Positions 17,401-25,291 of a stretch of DNA of 64,000 bases are shown here, piece by piece. The notes beneath the pieces are model-generated. The model did not search any database and was not told the origin of the DNA. It saw only the letters and a program-made list of their open reading frames with translations. Each line of letters opens with the position of its first letter. The first letter of the stretch is position 1. Both the position numbers and the translations under genes were made by a program. The DNA is from G965202665 sp965243835 (GTDB lineage Bacteria > Actinomycetota > Acidimicrobiia > Spongiisociales > Spongiisociaceae): positions 3,038,001 to 3,102,000 of the forward strand of contig OZ251578.1 in NCBI GenBank assembly GCA_965243835.1. The letters are read 5' to 3'.

Positions 17401-18179
17401 CCAGGTGGGACCCGCCCTTTTTCCCGTCCCGGGAGCAACCGGAGTCGCAACCGGTCGACGAGGCCCCGGAGGAAGTCCCGCCCGCGGGGGAGCCGGAGCC
17501 GGTGGAGGAGGAGCCTGCTGCGTCGGAACCGGGGCTGGAGGAGGAGGCCGCTTCGCCCGGGCCGGAGCTGGACTTGGGGGAGGCCCGGCCGGATCTGGGG
17601 CGTTCCAATGTGCTGAAAGTCCGCAATCGCACTTGGGGATTGTGGGCGTTCGGATGGTTGGGCGTCCCCATGATTTTTTACGGGGCGGGCGTTCTGTTCG
17701 GCTTGCAACCCTTCGGGCTCCTAGTGGAACTTCTGTATCCGGGGGAGAGCCGCAACCCGCCCGCCATCGAAACCCGCGACCGGTTGTGGGGATGGATGTT
17801 GCTCATAATCGGGACGTTGCTATTGGTGGGGATGCTGTGGCGGCTATTGGTTTCCCACCCCGCCTTGGAAGTGGATGCGATGGGAATCCGGTTGCCGGTG
17901 AACGGCCCCGGTTTCTCCCGGCGCATCCTTTGGGACTGGGTGGATGAAATTTACGCCGACGACTACGTTCACGAAACCGACCGCTATCCGGTGCTGTGCC
18001 TGCGGGTGAACGAGCGGGCGCAGCTTCCCTCCCATCCATGGGCGGTGCGGGTGGGGGAGGACGGGGTGTTGGCCATTCCCGCCGGGGAGTGGGATATCAG
18101 CCTGCCGTTTGTGGTGCAGTGGCTGCAACGCGCCTCGCAGGGTCTGGCCACCGGCGAGTCCCCCACCAGCTCCCCCTAA
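17397..18179 (+). CDS. Membrane protein with acidic Pro/Glu N-terminus and PH-like C-terminal domain
   Basis: 260 aa from the GTG at 17397, which overlaps the pyrE stop (GTGA). Residues 1-75 are low-complexity and rich in Glu and Pro. Two membrane segments follow (about 85-115 and 120-145), then a beta-rich domain (about 150-250) with LEVDAMGIRLPV and an ILWDWVDEIY strand that resembles bacterial PH domains. The family is not recognised with certainty. The role is unknown. Confidence 0.75.
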   Translation: MTRWDPPFFPSREQPESQPVDEAPEEVPPAGEPEPVEEEPAASEPGLEEEAASPGPELDLGEARPDLGRSNVLKVRNRTWGLWAFGWLGVPMIFYGAGVLFGLQPFGLLVELLYPGESRNPPAIETRDRLWGWMLLIIGTLLLVGMLWRLLVSHPALEVDAMGIRLPVNGPGFSRRILWDWVDEIYADDYVHETDRYPVLCLRVNERAQLPSHPWAVRVGEDGVLAIPAGEWDISLPFVVQWLQRASQGLATGESPTSSP

Positions 18180-18182
18180 GAG

Positions 18183-18968
18183 ATGTTGCTGGGCGCGCAT
18201 GTTTCCGCCGACGATCCCTTGCGGCACGCCGCCGCCCGGGGAGCGGACCTGGTTCAGTTTTTCCTCGGCAACCCGCAGTCGTGGAAACCCGCCCCGCCCC
18301 GTTCCGACGCCGACCAGTTGCGGTCATCTCCCATTCCCGTCTACGTGCACGCCCCCTACCTGATTAATGTGGTCAATCCCTCCAGCCGCGTTCGCATTCC
18401 GAGCCGCAAGATACTGGCCCATACCCTGGCCGGGGCGGAGGCCATTGGGGCGGCGGGGGTGATTGTGCACGGCGGGCATGTGACCGGCGGCGGAGATCCG
18501 CGGGAGGGTTTTGACAGCTGGCGCAAAGCATTGGAGCAGGTGGAGTCGGAGGTTCCCATCCTGATCGAGAACACGGCCAGCGGGGAGGGGGCGCAGGCCC
18601 GGAGGCTGGATGTGCTAGCCGCCTTGTGGGAGGTGATCGGCGACTACGGGCCGGGGTTTTGCCTGGACACCTGTCACGCCTGGGCGGGCGGCGAACCGCT
18701 GGAGGGCCTAGTGGAGCGGGTGCGGGCCGCCACCGGACGCATCGACCTGGTGCATCTCAACGATTCCCGCGACCCGTTCGATTCCCGCCGCGACCGCCAC
18801 GCCAACCTGGGCCAAGGCCAAATCCCTCCGGAACTGCTAGTGGAAGTGGTGCGAGAGGCGGAAGCCCCCGCCCTAATAGAAACCCCGGGCGGAGACGCCG
18901 AACACCGAGCGGACCTGACTTGGATACGCAACCAACTAGCCGAAGGCGCGGTCCAAAAGGTAAGATGA
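18183..18968 (+). CDS. nfo: Deoxyribonuclease IV (AP endonuclease family 2)
   Basis: 261 aa. The TIM-barrel AP endonuclease signature runs through LLGAHVSADDPLRHA, VYVHAPYLINV, VIVHGGHV, PILIENTAS, FCLDTCHAWAGG and LVHLNDSRD, and holds the zinc ligands His, Glu, Asp and His. The enzyme cleaves 5' of abasic sites in base-excision repair. It ends in an ATGA overlap with the first Mrr-like gene, so the nuclease-like genes are probably co-transcribed. Confidence 0.9.
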   Translation: MLLGAHVSADDPLRHAAARGADLVQFFLGNPQSWKPAPPRSDADQLRSSPIPVYVHAPYLINVVNPSSRVRIPSRKILAHTLAGAEAIGAAGVIVHGGHVTGGGDPREGFDSWRKALEQVESEVPILIENTASGEGAQARRLDVLAALWEVIGDYGPGFCLDTCHAWAGGEPLEGLVERVRAATGRIDLVHLNDSRDPFDSRRDRHANLGQGQIPPELLVEVVREAEAPALIETPGGDAEHRADLTWIRNQLAEGAVQKVR

Positions 18969-19816
18969 CGACTATGGAGAAAATCAAACTACCGCACGGA
19001 AGAGACTTGGCCTACGCCACCCTGCAGGCGGTGGACAAGCGGGGCGGCTCCGCCCAGTCCAAGGAGTTGAGAAACGCGGTTTCGGAGATAACCGGGCTTA
19101 CCGAGGGCGAGTTGGAAAAACTATCCCTCACATCGGTCAAGATGCAAATGGGCTGGGCCAGGACTGGCCTTAAGTCCAGCGGCCACCTGGATAACAGCCA
19201 ACGGGGGGTTTGGTCGTTGACCGAAGAAGGCCGCACGTTGTTGTTGCTGGAACCGTCCGTTGCTCAAGAGGCGGCCCGGCAGGCCTACGAGAGAAGCTGG
19301 GCGCAAATAAAGCGTGAGAAAGCATTACGCAAGGCAACCGGGGCGAGCCCTGATTCCGGTGAAGGCTGGAAAGACAGACTGTTGCAGGCGATCCAGAAGA
19401 TGGACTCGGCGTCTTATGCCAAGCTTTGCGTGAGTTTGTTAAATGAAGCAGGGTTCAGAGACTTGGAGAACGCAGGCGGGAACGGCGAGGACGAGTTCGT
19501 CGGGGTGGGTATCTATAAGCATCACCTAATCAGCTCGCGGGTGTACGTTCAGTGCCAACGTCGCGCGGATAGTATTACGGCCCGCGAGGTTCGCGCATTT
19601 GTGGAAGAGATGTCGATTCGGGCGAACCGCGGTCTTTTCATTACCACCAGCAAATTTACCCGCGATGCGCAAAAGGTAGCCAGGGACGGAGCCCAGCCAA
19701 TAGACCTCATAGAAGGCGAGGAGCTGTGCTACCTGCTCAAGGAGTACGGGCTCGGAGTTAAAATAGAGATGCGCGAGCACGTGACCGTAAACCAAGAGTT
19801 CTTCGATGCTCTTTAG
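18965..19816 (+). CDS. Mrr-like restriction-system protein, first paralogue, catalytic residues altered
   Basis: 283 aa. An N-terminal Mrr_N winged helix (about residues 5-95, with WARTGLKSSGHL and RGVWSLTEEGR) is followed by an Mrr-type endonuclease domain (about 140-270). In the family the active site is Asp...QxK. Here the Asp position reads FVGVG (Val179) and the QxK motif reads QCQ (196-198), so both key residues seem lost, whereas the next gene keeps QCK. A non-cutting partner or regulator is therefore plausible. The start overlaps the nfo stop. The true Mrr of E. coli cuts methylated DNA; this activity should not be assumed. Confidence 0.82.
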   Translation: MTTMEKIKLPHGRDLAYATLQAVDKRGGSAQSKELRNAVSEITGLTEGELEKLSLTSVKMQMGWARTGLKSSGHLDNSQRGVWSLTEEGRTLLLLEPSVAQEAARQAYERSWAQIKREKALRKATGASPDSGEGWKDRLLQAIQKMDSASYAKLCVSLLNEAGFRDLENAGGNGEDEFVGVGIYKHHLISSRVYVQCQRRADSITAREVRAFVEEMSIRANRGLFITTSKFTRDAQKVARDGAQPIDLIEGEELCYLLKEYGLGVKIEMREHVTVNQEFFDAL

Positions 19817-19855
19817 TAGCATTGCCGTTTTAGCGTCGTCCCTAGGGGATACTCT

Positions 19856-20713
19856 ATGTCAGAAGTGAGGGTTCCCCGCGCCGTTGATTTGATGTATACG
19901 ACTTTGGCGGCTATTGATCAATTGGGTGGTTCAGCCACAAACCGGCAATTGGAGGAAAGTGTACCCCGGATAGGGGGTGTCTCAGATAGGCAAATGTCGG
20001 TGGTGCTCCAAAAGGGTACCAATCAGGGCAGGGAGAGAGTGTTCTACAATATGGATTGGGCGCGCACTATCCTCAAAAAGGCCGGTGCTATAGACAACCA
20101 GATAAGGGGTACTTGGTCCATCACCCCTGAGGGATATAAATATTTAAGAATGGATCCTGTGGATGCAGATAGAAAATTACGACAGAAAGATAAAGAAATT
20201 AGAGATGCCGTTAGAGGCGCAAGCAAAAAAAAGAAAGGCGGGAGCAGAAGAAGGAGTGGGGATTGGCGTAGTAATTTGTTGACTATTCTCAAAGAGATGG
20301 AATCGGGTTTCTTTGAGAGATTGATGCTCAAATTATTGGGAGCGATAGGGTTTGATGACTGGGAGGGTACCCGTCGGACGAAAGACGCTACGGTGGAAGG
20401 GGTAGGGAAGATGTCGGTGCTGAACCTTTCCGTTTTCATTCAGTGCAAACGTTACACGGCGGCGGTCGGCCCGGGCGCGATCCGCAGGTTTCGGGCGGCA
20501 ATGGCCGGGCGCGGCGACAGGGGATTGTTCATTACCACCGGTTTCTTCTCCGACGAGGCCCGAACGGAAGTCGCCCGGATGACATCGGACGTTGTTTTGG
20601 TCGACGGTGAGCAGTTGTGCGACCTGCTCAAAAAACACCGGTTGGGCGTGGCGGCGGAGGAGAGGGTGATAGAGGAAGTCACCTTGGACAAGGATTTCTT
20701 CACCGGCCTGTGA
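19856..20713 (+). CDS. Mrr-like restriction-system protein, second paralogue
   Basis: 285 aa with the same build as its neighbour: Mrr_N winged helix (WARTILKKAGAIDNQ), a Lys-rich linker around residue 122, then the Mrr catalytic domain. The QxK motif is intact as QCK (196-198), and the preceding acidic position is Glu181 in TVEGVG where canonical enzymes have Asp. RGLFITTGFFSDEAR and the C-terminal cap are shared with the first copy. Local base composition is somewhat lower in GC. It ends 14 nt inside the convergent antitoxin-like gene. Confidence 0.85.
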   Translation: MSEVRVPRAVDLMYTTLAAIDQLGGSATNRQLEESVPRIGGVSDRQMSVVLQKGTNQGRERVFYNMDWARTILKKAGAIDNQIRGTWSITPEGYKYLRMDPVDADRKLRQKDKEIRDAVRGASKKKKGGSRRRSGDWRSNLLTILKEMESGFFERLMLKLLGAIGFDDWEGTRRTKDATVEGVGKMSVLNLSVFIQCKRYTAAVGPGAIRRFRAAMAGRGDRGLFITTGFFSDEARTEVARMTSDVVLVDGEQLCDLLKKHRLGVAAEERVIEEVTLDKDFFTGL

Positions 20714-21035
20714 GCGGCGGCGGGCCATCCATCGTCGCGCCCCGTTGCGCCGAGGGGCGACGGGTTGCTTTATCGGCTTCGATCATTCGTTTTGCTTCTT
20801 CCAATGAGTAGACCCGTCCGTTGTCGGAGTCTTCGATTCCTTCGCGGATGGCTTCTCTCAGGGCAGGGTCGGAGACCAACTCCAAAGTGGCGAAAATGGA
20901 GTCGGGGTTTTGTCGGCGGTTGGCATCGAAGATTACCTCCCCGTTCTGGGTGATGACCACATGGTCGTGCCGGTCAATCAAGTTCATCAGAACCTGACGG
21001 CTGGTTATCTCTTCGTATTCGATCAAAGTAGACAT
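20700..21035 (-). CDS. Phd/YefM-like antitoxin-type protein, no toxin gene adjacent
   Basis: 111 aa from the ATG at 21035. Its N-terminal half (EEITSRQVLMNLIDRHDH, VVITQNGEVIFDA) follows the Phd/YefM pattern of a short DNA-binding and dimerisation domain. The C-terminal part has SLEEAKRMIEADK, as in antitoxin tails that bind a toxin. No RelE/Doc-like gene follows. It overlaps the 3' end of the second Mrr-like gene by 14 bp in convergent orientation. Start and family are moderately secure. Confidence 0.65.
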   Translation of the reverse strand: MSTLIEYEEITSRQVLMNLIDRHDHVVITQNGEVIFDANRRQNPDSIFATLELVSDPALREAIREGIEDSDNGRVYSLEEAKRMIEADKATRRPSAQRGATMDGPPPLTGR

Positions 21036-21152
21036 CAGCTCCTCCCGTGTATGCCCTGCTCCCCCGGATTGCCGTATCAGGGGGGAGGCTAGCGCGACCA
21101 CCGGCGGGGGGCTAATAACCGGGATCGGGGGGCGGGGTGATTAGCCTGGGGA

Positions 21153-21734
21153 GTGATGTTTGGGAAAACACTCGCGCAAACCACCCTGACGGGATGGCGG
21201 ATGGCGACGGCGGTGCTGTTGTTGCTGGTTATCGCCGCCTGTAATCGGGGGGGAGACGAGGCGGAGCCGACCACCTCGGCCGTCGTTACCACCGCCGCTG
21301 TTGTCACCACCGAGGAGGTTGCCCCGGATACGGCTGTCACCGCGCTGGGCGAGCAACCCGCCCCGGCCGGGGATGGCGGGGAGCCTGCCGCCGCGACCAC
21401 CGTTCCGGCCGAAGCGGTTACCGACGTACAGGTGATCATTCCCTCCTATCAGGTGGTGAGCGAGGGGGAACCGCTGGTGGCGGTCGTGGAGCCCGGCTCC
21501 TACAGCGCGGTGGCCTTGGAGAATCTGGTGTACGACATCGTGGAGAAACATTCCCCCTCGACGGCGATCGTGGTGGACGACGCCTCGGCGGCGGAACTGG
21601 CCTTGTCCGAAGACTTGGACGAGGTGCAACAGTCGCAGTTGCGGGCCCGCACCATGTTGCGCATAGAAAGCGGGGTGCAGGTCACCTTCTACGGCCCCTA
21701 CGCCGACCTGCCGGGAATAACCGTCGGCTCCTAA
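21153..21734 (+). CDS. Secreted lipoprotein of unknown function
   Basis: About 193 aa. The GTG at 21153 and ATG at 21156 follow a TAGCCT box (21142-21147) by six to nine bases without a Shine-Dalgarno sequence, so leaderless initiation is likely. A signal peptide ends in the lipobox VIAAC. A Thr/Ala/Val-rich linker of about 60 residues then leads to a small C-terminal domain (about residues 90-193). No family is recognised. Confidence 0.75.
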   Translation: MMFGKTLAQTTLTGWRMATAVLLLLVIAACNRGGDEAEPTTSAVVTTAAVVTTEEVAPDTAVTALGEQPAPAGDGGEPAAATTVPAEAVTDVQVIIPSYQVVSEGEPLVAVVEPGSYSAVALENLVYDIVEKHSPSTAIVVDDASAAELALSEDLDEVQQSQLRARTMLRIESGVQVTFYGPYADLPGITVGS

Positions 21735-21752
21735 AACATCCCCGCCGCCCGG

Positions 21753-23132
21753 TTACAGGAGCAGGGAGGCCACTAGCAGAAACCCGCCGAAACCAACTAC
21801 GTCGGTTATCAGGGTCAGGAAAATATTGGAAGCCAGGGCCGGGTCGAAACCGAGGCGGCGCAAAAGCAAAGGGATGCTGGTTCCCGCCAAGGCGCCGATG
21901 GTCAGGTTGGCCACCGTCGCCAACCCCATAGTCAGTCCGAAACGAAATTCACCGCCCAGCACCGTCCCGATGATCATCGCCAACAGGCCGATCGGAACCG
22001 CGTTGGAAGCCCCGACGGCCAGTTGCCGTAGCACCACCCCGGTCACCCGGCTGGGCGCGACATCGTTGGTGGCCAGACCCCGGATCACCACCGCCAGGCT
22101 TTGCGCCCCGGCGTTTCCTCCCACCAAAGCCACCATCGGCATCAGCGCGGCCAAGATGGGGCCCACGTTGTTAATCACCTGCGACTGCCGTTCGATCACC
22201 AGGGCGACGAATAAGGCCATTACCAGGTTAACCACCATCCAGGGCAGGCGCATCATCACCGAGCGCAGAATGGGAGTGAACACGGTTTCCTCCGGGCCCG
22301 CTCCCATGGCGGCGGCAAAGTCCTCCGTGGCTTCCGCTTGCACCGCCTCCACCACCGCCTCGTGGGTGACCATCCCGATCAGCACCCCGGCGTGATCCAC
22401 CACCGGCAGTCCGAACAGGCCGTAACGGGTGGCCAGTTCCGCCACTTCTTCCCGGTCGGTGTCGGGGCGCACCGTGATCGGGCGGCGGGTCATCGTGTCG
22501 TCCAAAGCCACCCCGGGGCGGGCGAATACCAGATCCCGGAAGGAAACCACCCCCATCAGGTGGCGGCGGTGATCCACCACGTACACGTAGGACAGGTCCT
22601 CGATATGGTCATGCAATTGACGAAGCCTTTCGATGGCTTCCCCGGTGGTGATGCCCGAAGAGATGACGGCCACATCGGTTATCATCAGCCCGCCCGCCGA
22701 GTCGGGGGCGTGTTGGAGCAAAGCGTTCAGTTCGCGAGCGACATCCGGCTCCAGCCGCTCCAGCAGGCCCTCCCGCCGTTCGGAATCCAGCTCCCCCAGC
22801 AGGTCGGCGGCCATGTCGGCGTCCATCGTCCCTATGAGTTGCGCCGCTTGCTCCTCGTCCACCCCGCCCAGCAGGCTCGCTCCCCGTTCGGGGCGCATTT
22901 CGTCCAGCAACCCGGCGGCGGCGTTCCGTTCCAAGCCGATGAGCAGGTCGGTGGCTGTTTCCGGGTCCAGTTCCTCCAGGATGTCGGCCGCGTCGTGCGG
23001 GTCGGCGGCGGCCAGCGCTTGCCATTCCCCCGGATGGGACTGCAGATATTCTTCGACCGACTCCGGTTGCACCCGGGCCGCCCCCCGCAGTCGTTGGGCG
23101 AACTCGCGCGGGCGCAACAGGCGCATCCTCAC
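21753..23132 (-). CDS. mgtE: Magnesium transporter MgtE
   Basis: 459 aa. Domain order: an acidic alpha-solenoid N domain (about 20-150, repeated DAADILEEL / AADLLGEL helices), two CBS domains (about 155-275, LSYVYVVDHRRHLMGVV and YGLFGLPVVDHAG), a plug helix, and five membrane segments with the PMVALVGGNAGAQS selectivity motif. The channel admits Mg2+ and closes when the cytosolic domains bind it. The GTG start is chosen for its GGAGG site. It follows greA by 15 nt, so the two share a transcript. Confidence 0.95.
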   Translation of the reverse strand: MRMRLLRPREFAQRLRGAARVQPESVEEYLQSHPGEWQALAAADPHDAADILEELDPETATDLLIGLERNAAAGLLDEMRPERGASLLGGVDEEQAAQLIGTMDADMAADLLGELDSERREGLLERLEPDVARELNALLQHAPDSAGGLMITDVAVISSGITTGEAIERLRQLHDHIEDLSYVYVVDHRRHLMGVVSFRDLVFARPGVALDDTMTRRPITVRPDTDREEVAELATRYGLFGLPVVDHAGVLIGMVTHEAVVEAVQAEATEDFAAAMGAGPEETVFTPILRSVMMRLPWMVVNLVMALFVALVIERQSQVINNVGPILAALMPMVALVGGNAGAQSLAVVIRGLATNDVAPSRVTGVVLRQLAVGASNAVPIGLLAMIIGTVLGGEFRFGLTMGLATVANLTIGALAGTSIPLLLRRLGFDPALASNIFLTLITDVVGFGGFLLVASLLL

Positions 23133-23147
23133 CGTTCGCCTCCGGTT

Positions 23148-23624
23148 TCAGCCCTCGTAGGGCCGAACCCCCGTCACCCGGTAGGTGAAAGCCCCCCCCG
23201 GCGCCTGGTAGGACACCTCGTCCCCCTCCCGGGCCCCCAGCAGGGCTTGGCCCAAAGGTCCGGAGGGGGAAACCTGCCGGTAGCCTTCCGCCTGGTTTTC
23301 CGGGGAGGCCAGGAAATAGTCCCGGGAGTCCCCGTCGGCGTCCTGCAAGGTGACGATGGCCCCCTCCCGGACCGTTCCGTCGTCGGGGGTTTCCTCCACC
23401 ACCGCGTTGTCCAGCAGGTGGCGCAGTTTGCGGATGCGGGCTTCCATCAGACCCTGCTCGGTTTTGGCCGCGTCGTAGTCGGCGTTTTCCCGCAGGTCGC
23501 CATGGGAGCGGGCCTCGGCCAGCCGGGCGGCGATGCGCGTGCGGCCGTCGGTGGTTAAATGGTCGTATTCCGCCTGCGCTTTGCGATAGGCGTCGGGGGT
23601 AAGCCAAGTGGAATTGCCGGACAT
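23148..23624 (-). CDS. greA: Transcription elongation factor GreA
   Basis: 158 aa, the usual length. The N-terminal coiled coil carries the acidic tip residues in HGDLRENADYDAAK that stimulate RNA cleavage by backtracked RNA polymerase. The C-terminal FKBP-like domain has GAIVTLQDADG and SPSGPLGQALLGAREGD. It lies 120 bp from the divergent selD, and that gap must hold both promoters. Confidence 0.95.
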   Translation of the reverse strand: MSGNSTWLTPDAYRKAQAEYDHLTTDGRTRIAARLAEARSHGDLRENADYDAAKTEQGLMEARIRKLRHLLDNAVVEETPDDGTVREGAIVTLQDADGDSRDYFLASPENQAEGYRQVSPSGPLGQALLGAREGDEVSYQAPGGAFTYRVTGVRPYEG

Positions 23625-23744
23625 AATTTTCCAGGATACCGGTTCGCTCCCTGATTTTTAAGCCGGAGCGCGGGGAAGGGCGGGCGCTTGCTCCGTTTAT
23701 CGTGCCAAACTGGAGCCGGGCGACGGGGGAGAAAGGAGGTTCCG

Positions 23745-24779
23745 GTGTCGGAGATTCGGCTTACGTCGTTTTCGCATGGTGCTGGCTGAGGGTGCAAACT
23801 CGGCGCTGACGAGCTGGCGCAGGTCCTGCGCCCCCTGACAACCCATCCCGCCCTTTCCCACCCCGACTTGGCGCTGGGTGTGGCGGATGCCGACGACGCC
23901 GGCGTTTACCGGTTGGACGAGCGGCGGGCCCTGGTGCAGACGGTGGACTATTTCACCCCCATCGTGGATGAACCCCGCGACTGGGGCCGGGCGGCCGCCG
24001 CCAACTCCCTATCCGATATTTACGCGATGGGGGGACGGCCCTTGGCGGCACTGCAGTTGGCGGCTTGGCCCCGGGACGCCCTGCCCTGGGAAATGCTGAC
24101 CGAAACCATGATCGGGGGAGCGGAAGTGATGGCGGAGGCGGCGGCCGTCGTGCTGGGCGGTCATTCCATCGACAACCCCACCCCCCTGTACGGGTTTGCG
24201 GTCACCGGTCTGGCGGACCCGGAGCGGATGACCCGCAAAAGCGGGGCGCGTCCCGGCGATGCGATGGTTCTCACCAAGCCGCTGGGGGTGGGGACGGCGG
24301 CCACCGCTATTCGCAGGCGGGTCGCTTCGGAGGAGTTGCGGGCGGCGGTGGTGGAAGTGATGTGCGCCCTCAACGGCCCGGCGGCGGAGGCGATGATCGC
24401 CGAAGGGGTGGCATGCGCCACCGACGTGACCGGGTTCGGGTTGCTCGGACACCTGCGGGAAGTGGTTTCGGCCTCGGGGACGGGAGCCCGGATCAAAATG
24501 GATTCGGTTCCGGTGTTGGACGGGATCGCCGACTTGGTGGAGGCCGGGGTGTATCCGGGCGGGAGCGAACGCAACCTGGCGTCGGTGCGGGAAATGCTGT
24601 CGTCCCGGGTGGGGGAGACGCAGGTGCGGATTCTGGCCGACGCCCAGACCAGCGGCGGCCTGTTAATGGCCGTTCCCCCGGAGCGGACGGAACGGTTGAT
24701 GGAGCGGTTGGCGACGGCGGCGCCGAGGGCGGCGGTGATCGGGGAGTTCACGTCCGGGATCGGGATCGAGGTGACGTGA
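23745..24779 (+). CDS. selD: Selenophosphate synthase SelD, itself a selenoprotein (UGA-encoded Sec)
   Basis: 344 residues counting the UGA codon. The GTG at 23745 follows AAAGGAGG. The frame reads SHGAG-Sec-GCK, with TGA at 23787-23789 as codon 15, exactly where other SelD proteins have catalytic Cys or Sec; translation downstream is in the same frame without another stop. Later motifs fit the family: QTVDYFTP, ANSLSDIYAMGG, DVTGFGLLGH and ADAQTSGGL. It makes selenophosphate from selenide and ATP for Sec-tRNA. A conventional gene caller would start it at about 23868 and lose the active site. The overlapping gene downstream encodes a ferredoxin. Confidence 0.95.
23787..23832 (+). promoter_or_regulatory. 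Sec UGA codon with candidate bacterial SECIS hairpin
   Basis: The in-frame TGA (23787-23789) is followed, 26 nt later, by a perfect hairpin GGCGCAG-GTC-CTGCGCC (23816-23832). Bacterial SECIS elements lie within the coding sequence shortly downstream of the UGA and present a small apical loop, usually with a G, to SelB. Position and shape fit; SelB recognition is inference. Confidence 0.65.
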
Positions 24780-25207
24780 GCAGCCGGGACGCCCGCCTGC
24801 GGGCCATTGCCGGGGCTTTGTCCATCGGCGGTTTGCGGCGTCATATTTTTCTGTGCGCCGAGCAATCCAACCCCCGGTGCGCGCCCTACGAGGAGGGGGC
24901 GGAGGCGTGGCGGCGTCTGAAAGCGGCTACCAAGGGATTGGGTTTGGCGTCGGCTCCCCCCGGTTGGCGGGGCGACGGGCGGGAAGGCCCGGGCCCGTTC
25001 ACGCCGGGGGAGGGGACGGCCTTGCGCACCAAAGTGGACTGCCTGCGGGTGTGCGAGCAGGGACCGATCGCGGTGGTGTACCCGGATGGGGTCTGGTATC
25101 ACTCCGCGTCGGGGGAGGTGTTGGAGCGCATAATCAACGAGCACCTGGCAGGCGGCGTCCCGGTGGCCGAATACGTTTTCGCAACCGACCCCCTCGCCTC
25201 GCCCTGA
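24776..25207 (+). CDS. Thioredoxin-like [2Fe-2S] ferredoxin
   Basis: 143 aa from a GTG that overlaps the selD stop (GTGA). Four Cys are placed as in the thioredoxin-like 2Fe-2S ferredoxin fold: IFLCAEQSNPRCAP near the N-terminus and DCLRVCEQGPIAVVYPDGVWY toward the C-terminus. Coupling to selD suggests a redox role linked to selenium metabolism, but this is context only. Confidence 0.82.
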   Translation: MSSRDARLRAIAGALSIGGLRRHIFLCAEQSNPRCAPYEEGAEAWRRLKAATKGLGLASAPPGWRGDGREGPGPFTPGEGTALRTKVDCLRVCEQGPIAVVYPDGVWYHSASGEVLERIINEHLAGGVPVAEYVFATDPLASP

Positions 25208-25291
25208 CTGTACCTAATTTGCGAAAAGCCGCCCGGCGGGCGGGACGGTCCGGCGCCGGGAATCGGTTGCGGAAAGGTTAACCTGGGGGGT

